From Acidobacteriota bacterium (GTDB taxonomy: Bacteria > Acidobacteriota > Terriglobia > Terriglobales > Acidobacteriaceae): a stretch of 7,468 bases of DNA. The notes under the pieces were generated by a model. It worked only from the letters and a program-made list of their open reading frames with translations, ran no database searches and was not told the origin of the DNA. Shown here in pieces: positions 1-6,588 of this stretch; position 1 is the stretch's first letter; the number at the start of each line of letters is the position of its first letter. The DNA lies in the NCBI GenBank assembly GCA_021778815.1, contig JAJYBW010000168.1:1-7468 (forward strand), in the 5' to 3' direction. Made by a program: the position numbers and the translations under genes.

Positions 1-7
1 GGCTTCC

Positions 8-793
8 ATGTTGAAGATTGATCCACTCAAAATGAGTCTGGCCGCTGCAGTGACGCTCGCTTGGTTATCGATTCCAGTAACCCTGGCGCAAAGCCAGCGC
101 GCAAACGACAATTTGCAGAGCAGCCAGTTTGACGCATCCATCCCGGCCAACGCCGACAACCTGACAGTCTCAGGAATTCAACCGGATGCGCTGCAGAGCT
201 ACCGGCGCGCCGTCGATGAATTGCATCAGGGCCATGCCATCCTCGCCCAACAAGACGCCAATCGCGCCCTGCAGCAGGACGAAAAATTTGCTGACGCCGC
301 CGCACTGGCTGCGACTGCGGCGCTGATGCAGCAACAATTTCAGCGAGCCGCTGCGGAAGCCGCCGAGGCCATTCACATCAATCCCGCCGATGAAAAGGCC
401 TATGTCATCCTGGCCACTGCGCAAAATTATCTTGGCGACTATTCTGCCGCAGCCGATGCTCTGGGCCACGTGCGACCGCAGGACCAGCAAACCTGGCAGG
501 TCGCCTATCAATGGGCGCGAGCCGAAGCGGGTTTGCAGCATTTGCGGGAATGTTTGCAGTGGCTAAATCGCGCTGCGCTGTCCGCTCCCGTAAATTTTGC
601 TCCGCTGCACCTGCTGCGTGCCAGCGCTCTGCTGGCAACGGGAGACAACGAGCGCGCCGCTGATGAGTTGGATATATATTTGCAATTCCCCAGCGTAAAT
701 CCATCGCAGCGTGAACTTCTCACACAAGAGCTGCATCGGCTGCGTCAACTGCCGCCGTCCAGCGCGGACGTTGCAGCGGCCACTGGCAATTAG
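8..793 (+). CDS. Secreted TPR-repeat protein of unknown function
   Basis: The 261-residue product begins with a Sec-type signal peptide: a short charged start (K3, K8), a hydrophobic stretch at about residues 9-24, and a likely signal peptidase I site after T-L-A (A27). The mature part is Ala/Gln/Leu-rich helical sequence with TPR-like repeats, best seen at about residues 59-92, 93-126 and 127-157, with weaker ones at 160-225. One example is A-x-x-A-I-H-I-N-P followed by A-Y-x-x-L-A around residues 110-136. TPR arrays bind other proteins, and this one would act in the periplasm or outside the cell. No catalytic motif is visible. The reading frame stays open to the window edge, so an upstream start is possible. 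M9 (base 32) is an alternative start that would also leave a good signal peptide. No ribosome binding site can be judged because only seven bases precede base 8. TPR assignment is by repeat pattern only; the specific role is unknown. Confidence 0.8.
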   Translation: MLKIDPLKMSLAAAVTLAWLSIPVTLAQSQRANDNLQSSQFDASIPANADNLTVSGIQPDALQSYRRAVDELHQGHAILAQQDANRALQQDEKFADAAALAATAALMQQQFQRAAAEAAEAIHINPADEKAYVILATAQNYLGDYSAAADALGHVRPQDQQTWQVAYQWARAEAGLQHLRECLQWLNRAALSAPVNFAPLHLLRASALLATGDNERAADELDIYLQFPSVNPSQRELLTQELHRLRQLPPSSADVAAATGN

Positions 794-859
794 CTTCGCG
801 CGAATCGTACTACGCGCCGCATTTGCATCCGGCCGCCGTACGTTCGTGGACTATGTGTG

Positions 860-865
860 TAGAAT
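860..865 (+). promoter_or_regulatory. Possible -10 box for the DUF5054 gene
   Basis: TAGAAT matches the sigma-70 -10 consensus at five of six bases and lies about 40 bases upstream of the preferred start at 905. No convincing -35 hexamer is found at 16-18 bases spacing, so this is weak. The gap between the TPR gene and this gene (794-904) shows nothing else firm. Confidence 0.25.
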
Positions 866-891
866 GATTTTGCTTTTCCAACACTGAATCT

Positions 892-895
892 GGAG
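892..895 (+). promoter_or_regulatory. Ribosome binding site deciding the start at 905
   Basis: GGAG abuts the ATG at 896 with no spacing, which cannot work for that start. It sits nine bases before the ATG at 905, which is close to ideal. This supports translation beginning at 905. Confidence 0.6.
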
Positions 896-904
896 ATGCG
901 GGAC

Positions 905-2998
905 ATGCAGCGTCGCGATTTCATCAAGTCTGTGATTGCCTTGGGGGGTGGGTCGGTATTGGGTCAAAAGACATCGTTCGCATTTCAGGATCCTTCCTAT
1001 ACCCCGATCCCGCAACCCGATGTTAAGCGCGTGCTGGTCATGTTCAAATGCCACTTCGATGCCGGCTTTGTCGCTACCCAGGCCACAGTCGTCGATTGGT
1101 ATTTCTCCGACTATTTTCCTGAGGCGATCCGTCTTGCCAGCGACCAGCGCCGCACCGGTGGACCTTCGTACGTGTGGACCACCGGATCCTGGTTGGTCTA
1201 CGAGTATTTGGAGCAAGCCTCCGCGGAAGACCGACGCCGCATGGAGCAAGCGATCACCCGCGGCGATATCGCATGGCATGCGCTGCCGTTCAGTTGGCAG
1301 ACGGAGTTGATGGATCCATCGATGATTGCCGGCAGCATCGGTCTATCGCAAACGTTGGACAAGCGATTTGGTCGCACTACGACTGGCGCAAAGATGACCG
1401 ACGTTCCAGGTCACACCCGTGGGCTGGTTTCTCCGCTGGCTGCGCACGGCGTCAAATTTCTCGACATCGGCGTCAACGGCGCGAGCATGCCAGCCGAACT
1501 TCCGCCGCTGTTTCTCTGGAAAGACTCCGGCGGCAGCAGCCTGGTTGTGATGTATCACCTCGGCTATGGCGGCACGGTTCGGGTTCCCGGTTCCGATCTC
1601 GCGGTCGTCATCGAGGTCGCCAACGATAACGCGGGTCCGCACTCGCCCGACGAAATTGTCCGCATCTACTCCGAACTCGGCCATCGCTTTCCCAACGCGG
1701 ACATTCACGCTGCCAGCCTGACGGAAATTGCGAACGCTGTCGAGCCCTATCGCAATCAATTGCCCGTTGTCACGCAGGAAATTGGCGACAGCTGGACCTA
1801 CGGCGTTTCCAGCGATCCGCTCAAAGTCGCGCGCTATCGAGAAGTGGCTCGTCTCCGCCAGTCCTGGATTGCGCAGGGGAAGTTCCGCGTCGGCGACGCC
1901 ACTGACGTGGCTCTGTTGCGTTCCATTGGTCTGGAGGCGGAACATACCTGGGGAACAGATACGAAAACATGGCTCGATTACGACCATCAAACGCCGCAGG
2001 ATCTGGCGAAGATGCTCGACACCAAGAACTACAAAGTCGTCGCGTTTAGCTGGGAAGAGAAGCGCAAGGACCTGTTCGATGGGATCAAGCGACTTCCCAC
2101 GCCGCTGCGCGCCCAGGCTGAGAAAGCCGTTCAGGATCTGCAGCCGAGGGAACCGCTGCTCACGGGCGGAACTGTGATTGCCGCGTCGCGGGAAATCGAA
2201 AATCCGCACTTCATCCTTCGACTCGATCCAAAAACGGGGGCGATGCATCGCCTGCACAACAAGAAAACGGGCAGGGAATGGGCCTCGCCCGATCACCCGT
2301 TGGCCCTGTTTTCCTATCAAACGCTTTCTCAGCAGGATTATTCGGACTACCGGGCAAAGTACCTTGTCATGCAGGCAAGCTGGGCACAATTTGACTTTGG
2401 CAAGCCCAATATCGAACGCTTCGGCGCCAGAAATCAGGAGTGGCAGCCATCGCTGCTCGATCTGCGTTCACAGAAGGAGGCACAGGGGCAACGTCTCCTC
2501 GCGCAGTTGGAAATTCGCGATCCTGAAGCGCAGCAATCCGGCCGCACCGCCTTCCCACTAAGGCTTTACATGGAGTGGTTCCTGCCCGATGCCGAACCGG
2601 CCATCCATTTGAATTTTTATGCGTTCCAGAAACCGGCGACGCGTCTGCCCGAATCGCTCTGGCTCACCTTCAATCCAGCCATCTCTGACCCAAAAGGATG
2701 GATGCTGGAAAAGTCCGGCGAACAGGTTTCGCCCTTCGATGTTGTGCGCGGTGGAAGCCGGCAGATGCACGCCGTCACTACGCACTTCAGTTACAAGGAT
2801 GATCATGGCTCGTTCGTTGTCGAACCGATCGACTCGCCGCTGGTTGCCATGGGTAAAAAATCACCGCTGAATTTCTCAAAGGATCAGCCCGATCTCACCA
2901 GCGGCATGCATGTCAATCTTTTCAACAATGCCTGGGGCACCAACTACATCATGTGGTACGGCGAGGATATGCGTTCCCGCTTCATCTTGCGCGCCTGA
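905..2998 (+). CDS. Tat-exported DUF5054 protein, GH38-like glycosidase fold
   Basis: Taken from the ATG at 905 the product is 697 residues; an ATG at 896 would add three residues but has no usable ribosome binding site. It opens with a twin-arginine signal (Q-R-R-D-F-I-K, R3-R4, then a Gly/Leu-rich hydrophobic core), with possible cleavage near A26, so it is probably folded in the cytoplasm and exported. The body resembles DUF5054 proteins, which I relate to the glycoside hydrolase 38 alpha-mannosidase fold. H50-F-D52 matches the H-x-D zinc ligands near the N-terminus of GH38. D166 in T-D-V-P-G-H matches the D-P-F-G-H nucleophile region. E-H-T-W-G (H347) is a candidate for the later metal-binding His. 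The region after about residue 415 looks beta-rich, like the C-terminal domains of these enzymes. A role in cleaving alpha-linked sugars in the periplasm is inference; the true substrate is unknown. It is convergent with the phosphatase gene downstream. Confidence 0.82.
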   Translation: MQRRDFIKSVIALGGGSVLGQKTSFAFQDPSYTPIPQPDVKRVLVMFKCHFDAGFVATQATVVDWYFSDYFPEAIRLASDQRRTGGPSYVWTTGSWLVYEYLEQASAEDRRRMEQAITRGDIAWHALPFSWQTELMDPSMIAGSIGLSQTLDKRFGRTTTGAKMTDVPGHTRGLVSPLAAHGVKFLDIGVNGASMPAELPPLFLWKDSGGSSLVVMYHLGYGGTVRVPGSDLAVVIEVANDNAGPHSPDEIVRIYSELGHRFPNADIHAASLTEIANAVEPYRNQLPVVTQEIGDSWTYGVSSDPLKVARYREVARLRQSWIAQGKFRVGDATDVALLRSIGLEAEHTWGTDTKTWLDYDHQTPQDLAKMLDTKNYKVVAFSWEEKRKDLFDGIKRLPTPLRAQAEKAVQDLQPREPLLTGGTVIAASREIENPHFILRLDPKTGAMHRLHNKKTGREWASPDHPLALFSYQTLSQQDYSDYRAKYLVMQASWAQFDFGKPNIERFGARNQEWQPSLLDLRSQKEAQGQRLLAQLEIRDPEAQQSGRTAFPLRLYMEWFLPDAEPAIHLNFYAFQKPATRLPESLWLTFNPAISDPKGWMLEKSGEQVSPFDVVRGGSRQMHAVTTHFSYKDDHGSFVVEPIDSPLVAMGKKSPLNFSKDQPDLTSGMHVNLFNNAWGTNYIMWYGEDMRSRFILRA

Positions 2999-3017
2999 TG
3001 CCGCAGCGACTGCGGCC
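2999..3017. terminator. Hairpin between convergent genes, possible bidirectional terminator
   Basis: Bases 3000-3006 (GCCGCAG) and 3010-3016 (CTGCGGC) form a perfect seven-base-pair GC-rich stem with a three-base loop. It fills most of the 24-base space between the two stop codons. Neither strand has a T-run directly after the stem; on the plus strand a T6 run occurs only at 3038-3043. It may slow or stop transcription from both sides, but it is not a classical intrinsic terminator. Confidence 0.45.
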
Positions 3018-3022
3018 GTGTC

Positions 3023-4966
3023 CTAACACTTCACCGGTTTTTTCGGATCAATCACGCGCAGTGCGATCGCGGTTTCGTCGTCGAAATGTTCCACGTTCCC
3101 CTGAAATTCCGAAACCTCTTTCAGGATGTTCGCAACCATGGTGGAGGCGGAGCAGTGGCGATGCTTTTCCAGCACCGCCGTCAGCCGTTCCATATCAAAC
3201 ATTTCATCGCGATCGTTTTCCGCGTCGATCATGCCGTCGGAATAAAACACCAGCATGTCGCCGGGCTGTGTCGACAGCGTGAACTCTTCATATTCGACAT
3301 CGGGAAACATGCCCAGCGGAATCCCCGTAGCCTGGACCGGCTCCACGCCCTTGGCGCGGATGTAGAGCGGCTGGCAACCGCCCGCATTGGCCACCTGCAG
3401 CGTCCTGTCGTTGTCATTCCAAATCGCGAACAACATGGTGACGTATTGCGCGTCGAGTTTTCTTTCCTGCAACTGATCATTCAGAGACGCCAACATTTTT
3501 GCTGCCGTGGGCTTCTGCGCTGCCAGCGAACGCATCACCCCGCTGACCAGCGCCGCATACAGCGCGCCCGCAGCGCCTTTGCCGCTCACATCTCCCAGCA
3601 CGATGGCGGTGCGACCGTCGCCGTAATCCAGAAAATCGTACAGGTCGCCGCCAATGGTGCGCGCCGGGACAAAACGCGCCGCCACCTCGGCATGCACCGG
3701 CTCCGGCACAGTTTGCGGCATCAGGCGAAATTGCACCTTGCGCGCCATCGTCAAATCTTCTTCCAGTCGCTGCTCTTCCTGCGCCAACCGCTGATAGAGG
3801 CCGGCATTCTCCATCGCAATGGCCAGTTGCGACGCCAAGGTGCTTACCGCATGCACATTGTCATCACTGAAAAAATGCGGCTTGGTATGCTCCAGGTCCA
3901 GCACGCCCAGCACCTTGCCCTTGTAGATTAGCGGCACTGCCATCTCCGACCGCGTCTCCGGGTGCACCATAATGTACCGTGGATCTTGTCGCACATCGCC
4001 CACCGTGATCGTCTGCCGCGTGCTGACGGCGGCGCCGATCAATCCGCGCTGTAACGGCACCGGCTCAGAAAAAGAGTTGTCGGTCTTCCCGAATCGAATC
4101 GAAAAGCGATGGTTCAGCATGTTGGTTTTTTCATCCAGCATCCAGATGGCGAACATCTGGTAGGGAATCACCCGCTGCAACAATTTCCCAACTCGCTCCA
4201 GCAATTGCTCCGGATCAAGAATCGACGTCAGTTCGCGGCTGATTTCATGCAGCAGTTCCAGCGATTGCGCCTGCCGCGATATGCGCGTGTAGAGGCGCGC
4301 ATTTTCCACCGCAATGGCCACCCGCGATGCCGTCAATTGCAACAGATGCAAATGATCCGGACGGAAATAGTTCGGCTGCTCCGATTGAATATCGATTACG
4401 CCAATGACGCGGTTCTTGGTCACTAGCGGCACCGCAAGCTCAGAACGCACGTGGGAATTCGCGTCGATGTAATTCGAAAGCGCGCTAACGTCGTTGATTA
4501 GCATCGCTTCTCTGCGCTCCGCCACTTGACCGACTACGCCTTCCCCCATGCGAATGCGCATCCGCTCCACATCGGCGGAATGGCCAATCTGGAAACGCAT
4601 GCGCAATTCGTTTGTGCGGTCGTTCAACAAAAGAATGGCAAAGATGCGGTAATCAATCACGGCGCGCACCAGGTCGGCCACGCGATGCAGTAGCGTTTGC
4701 AAATCCAGCGTGGTATTCAGCGCATCGGCCAGTCGGGTAAGAAAATCACCCTGCACCGCATCGATTCTCGGCTCGTTGCGAAGCGTCAAAGTCGAACTGG
4801 GACGATAGTCGCCCTCATAGGCGTGGTGTTCAGCCGCATGCTTTGCTGCACCGGCAGTCTTCGTCCCTGTTTCGCTCGGCTGGGCGGTCGCTGCGTTCTC
4901 GGACGGAGTTTCCGGCACCTCTGGCACGGAGTTCTCGGATGCGGATTTGCGTTTGTTGGGACTCAT
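3023..4966 (-). CDS. GAF-GAF-SpoIIE (PP2C-type) serine/threonine phosphatase
   Basis: The 647-residue product has a clear domain order. Residues 1-70 are a low-complexity Ala/Glu/Pro/Thr-rich tail, probably disordered. The first GAF domain is at about 86-225 (R-S-E-L-A-V-P-L at 174-181, G-V-I-D-I-Q-S at 189-195). The second GAF is at about 248-392 (R-S-E-M-A-V-P-L at 339-346, G-V-L-D-L-E-H at 354-360). A charged helical linker follows at 392-418, typical before this catalytic domain, then the SpoIIE/PP2C domain at about 426-638. Metal-binding acidic motifs are intact: G-G-D-L-Y-D-F (D441), G-D-V-S-G-K-G (D459), Y-S-D-G (D577) and F-D-D-E-T (D629, D630). The usual N-A-G-H is N-A-G-G here (G530). 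Such proteins sense signals through GAF and dephosphorylate a STAS-domain anti-anti-sigma factor in partner-switching control. No transmembrane segment is seen, so it is cytoplasmic. No STAS or anti-sigma partner lies in this window. The start has only a weak GA-rich site (4973-4978, minus strand). Confidence 0.95.
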   Translation of the reverse strand: MSPNKRKSASENSVPEVPETPSENAATAQPSETGTKTAGAAKHAAEHHAYEGDYRPSSTLTLRNEPRIDAVQGDFLTRLADALNTTLDLQTLLHRVADLVRAVIDYRIFAILLLNDRTNELRMRFQIGHSADVERMRIRMGEGVVGQVAERREAMLINDVSALSNYIDANSHVRSELAVPLVTKNRVIGVIDIQSEQPNYFRPDHLHLLQLTASRVAIAVENARLYTRISRQAQSLELLHEISRELTSILDPEQLLERVGKLLQRVIPYQMFAIWMLDEKTNMLNHRFSIRFGKTDNSFSEPVPLQRGLIGAAVSTRQTITVGDVRQDPRYIMVHPETRSEMAVPLIYKGKVLGVLDLEHTKPHFFSDDNVHAVSTLASQLAIAMENAGLYQRLAQEEQRLEEDLTMARKVQFRLMPQTVPEPVHAEVAARFVPARTIGGDLYDFLDYGDGRTAIVLGDVSGKGAAGALYAALVSGVMRSLAAQKPTAAKMLASLNDQLQERKLDAQYVTMLFAIWNDNDRTLQVANAGGCQPLYIRAKGVEPVQATGIPLGMFPDVEYEEFTLSTQPGDMLVFYSDGMIDAENDRDEMFDMERLTAVLEKHRHCSASTMVANILKEVSEFQGNVEHFDDETAIALRVIDPKKPVKC

Positions 4967-5044
4967 GGCTCGCTCTTCAGAATAGCCTAGGAACGCGCAA
5001 CGAGTTCCACAGGTTTTCCCATGGAGTCGTTGTCGCGGCCGTCC

Positions 5045-5848
5045 CTATTTTGAGGATGCCGCGCCCTGTCCCGCCAGGTAGTTCTCTACCGCGCGCTGTT
5101 GCTCCAGGTAGCTTTCCAGAATCGCTACTCCAGAGGATGTTCCAATGCGACTGGCGCCGGCTTCCAGCATGTCGCGAACCGCATCCAGATTTCGAATCCC
5201 ACCCGACGCTTTCACCCCGCATCGACCTCCGGCCACCCCACGCAGCAGGCTCACGTCTTCCACTGTCGCGCCGCCGGTAGAAAATCCTGTACTGGTTTTC
5301 AGGAAGTCGACGCCCGCCGCAACGCAGATCTCTGAAGCGCGCAGCTTTTCTTCCAGCGTCAGCAGGCATGTTTCCAGTATTGCTTTCAGCGTGCCGCCCG
5401 CATCGTGCGCCAGCTCCACCATGGTGCGAACGTCGCTTTGCACGGTGGCATTGTCACCGCTCTTCAGCGCGCCAATGTGGATCACCATGTCAAGCTCTCG
5501 TGCTCCCAGGCGCAATGCGGATTCGCCTTCTTCGCGTTTGTTATGGGTCAGGGAAGCTCCCAGCGGAAATCCGATCACCGTTCCAACGGCCACGCCAGAA
5601 CCCGACAGCGCGCTATGCGCCAGCGCAATCCAGCACGGGTTGACGCTCACGCACGCGAAGCGATAATGCATCGCCTCTTCGCACAACCGCAAAACGTCGG
5701 CGGAGGTTGCATCCGGCTTTAAAAGTGTGTGATCCAGGACCGCCGCCAGGCTTTGCCAGTCGCGCAGCGCATGGGCGGCGAAGCCCGCAACGTCGAAGCT
5801 TGAAATTTCAAATTCGTCTGCAAGATTAGGGGAAGAAGAAGCACTCAT
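5045..5848 (-). CDS. deoC: Deoxyribose-phosphate aldolase DeoC
   Basis: DeoC reversibly cleaves 2-deoxy-D-ribose 5-phosphate to glyceraldehyde 3-phosphate and acetaldehyde, the last step of deoxynucleoside breakdown, in the cytoplasm. The class I aldolase signature is complete: D-H-T-L-L-K-P near residues 39-45, G-F-P-L-G at 93-97, E-L-D (D120), the Schiff-base lysine in D-F-L-K-T-S-T-G-F (K184), and the second active-site lysine in V-K-A-S-G-G-I (K213). Positions and spacing agree with D102, K167 and K201 of the E. coli enzyme, allowing for a shorter region between the lysines. The length of 267 exceeds the ~220 of short bacterial DeoC. The excess is mostly an N-terminal extension of about 30 residues, plus a short C-terminal tail. 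The start is supported by AGGAA (5858-5862, minus strand) nine bases upstream. It lies 45 bases after hpt in the same direction and probably shares its transcript. Confidence 0.95.
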   Translation of the reverse strand: MSASSSPNLADEFEISSFDVAGFAAHALRDWQSLAAVLDHTLLKPDATSADVLRLCEEAMHYRFACVSVNPCWIALAHSALSGSGVAVGTVIGFPLGASLTHNKREEGESALRLGARELDMVIHIGALKSGDNATVQSDVRTMVELAHDAGGTLKAILETCLLTLEEKLRASEICVAAGVDFLKTSTGFSTGGATVEDVSLLRGVAGGRCGVKASGGIRNLDAVRDMLEAGASRIGTSSGVAILESYLEQQRAVENYLAGQGAASSK

Positions 5849-5857
5849 GGTTCAAAT

Positions 5858-5862
5858 TTCCT
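5858..5862 (-). promoter_or_regulatory. Ribosome binding site of deoC
   Basis: The minus strand reads AGGAA nine bases before the deoC ATG, which supports that start and hence the N-terminal extension. Confidence 0.6.
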
Positions 5863-5893
5863 GTCTACTACTTTTAGATGCAGAACTACTCTA

Positions 5894-6448
5894 CTACTCC
5901 CACACGTCGCTGGGAGCATCTGTTGCCATCACGCAAATGTCTGGAAGATTTCGGTATCGCTCGGCAAAGTCCATGCCGTAGCCGACCACAAAACGGTTGG
6001 GAATCGTGAAGCCGACATAGTCCGCTTGAATGTGGCATAGGCGCCTTTCAGGCTTATCCAGAAACGCCGCGATTTTCAGTGTAGCGGGGCCCTGCGCCAG
6101 CAACATATTTTTTAGGTAACAAAGTGTCCGCCCGGTATCCAGAATGTCCTCAACCAGGATGACGTTCCTGTCTTCAATCGGTTCATCAACGTCTTTAATC
6201 AACCGGACGGCGCTGGAGCTGGTTGCCATGCCGTAGCTCGAAACCGCCAGAAAGTCGAACGTGCAGTCCACCGTGATGGCCCGCGCCAGGTCGGCCACAA
6301 ATATCGCCGCCCCTTTCAGCACCCCGACCAGCATAATCCGCTGTCCCGCGAAGTCGCGGCTGATCTCCGCTCCTAACTCATTGACCCGCTGCTGAATCTG
6401 CTGCCGGGTCAGGAGACACTCGAGGGCCTGGTTGGTGGCGTTTGTCAT
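5894..6448 (-). CDS. hpt: Hypoxanthine phosphoribosyltransferase
   Basis: The enzyme joins hypoxanthine (often also guanine) to PRPP to give IMP or GMP in cytoplasmic purine salvage. The 184-residue length is normal for the bacterial family. Visible motifs are L-K-G-A at 44-47 (pyrophosphate loop), S-S-Y-G at 70-73 (flexible catalytic loop), the PRPP-binding motif V-I-L-V-E-D-I-L-D-T-G-R-T at 96-108 with the acidic pair E100-D101 and catalytic D104, D-K-P-E-R-R at 131-136 near the purine site, and F-V-V-G-Y-G-M-D at 153-160. All key positions are present, so it should be active. The gene ends with two tandem TAG stops (5894-5896 and 5891-5893). The ribosome binding site is weak (an AAGAAACC-like stretch, 6453-6460 minus strand). 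It is divergent from the lgt-like gene and probably heads a transcript with deoC. Confidence 0.95.
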   Translation of the reverse strand: MTNATNQALECLLTRQQIQQRVNELGAEISRDFAGQRIMLVGVLKGAAIFVADLARAITVDCTFDFLAVSSYGMATSSSAVRLIKDVDEPIEDRNVILVEDILDTGRTLCYLKNMLLAQGPATLKIAAFLDKPERRLCHIQADYVGFTIPNRFVVGYGMDFAERYRNLPDICVMATDAPSDVWE

Positions 6449-6471
6449 CGAAGGTTTCTTGTCTATCGCTG

Positions 6472-6477
6472 ATTGTA
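6472..6477 (-). promoter_or_regulatory. Possible -10 box for hpt
   Basis: The minus strand reads TACAAT, five of six bases of the sigma-70 -10 consensus, 23 bases upstream of the hpt start. No good -35 box is found at 16-18 bases, so this is tentative. Confidence 0.3.
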
Positions 6478-6497
6478 GGACGGATTGTTGAAGATTG

Positions 6498-6551
6498 TGT
6501 GAGCCGCGGGGGTCTGTGAGCCATCTTCGCCAAGAGATGCGATCAGCTCAC
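6498..6551. repeat. Direct and inverted repeat cluster in the hpt-lgt divergent region
   Basis: TGTGAGCC occurs twice in the same orientation (6498-6505 and 6515-6522). GCTCAC at 6546-6551 is the exact inverse of GTGAGC at 6516-6521. Inside this, CATCT (6522-6526) and AGATG (6535-6539) are also inverse, so 6516-6551 could fold as an 11-pair stem with a six-base bulge. It lies just upstream of the candidate lgt -10 box and could be an operator for either gene. Function is inference. Confidence 0.35.
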
Positions 6552-6557
6552 TTCCCA

Positions 6558-6563
6558 TATACT
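6558..6563 (+). promoter_or_regulatory. Possible -10 box for the lgt-like gene
   Basis: TATACT matches five of six bases of the sigma-70 -10 consensus. Transcription would start near 6570, leaving a leader of about 20 bases that includes the ribosome binding site. No clear -35 is present at the expected spacing; the inverted repeat falls there instead. Confidence 0.35.
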
Positions 6564-6571
6564 GAAACTCT

Positions 6572-6576
6572 AGGGA
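6572..6576 (+). promoter_or_regulatory. Ribosome binding site of the lgt-like gene
   Basis: AGGGA lies 12 bases before the ATG at 6589, slightly longer than ideal. It fits this start, which also gives the typical Lgt N-terminus M-Y-P. Confidence 0.5.
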
Positions 6577-6588
6577 ATTCTGTCTGGC

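Noticed and set aside
798..817. GCGCG/CGCGC inverted repeat after the TPR gene as a terminator
   Set aside because: Only five pairs with a ten-base loop and no T-run; expected by chance at this GC content.
1343..2389. 348-codon open frame on the minus strand inside the DUF5054 gene
   Set aside because: The product is Arg-rich and shows no domain, and it lies wholly antisense to a well-supported gene.
3086..3931. 281-codon open frame on the plus strand inside the phosphatase gene
   Set aside because: The His/Arg/Gln-rich product is the antisense of the conserved SpoIIE domain; there is no sign of independent coding.
4978..5008. ECF/RpoE-like promoter upstream of the phosphatase gene on the minus strand (GGAACT and TCTGA)
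   Set aside because: The spacing between the two elements is about four bases too long, and the start point would fall almost on the start codon.
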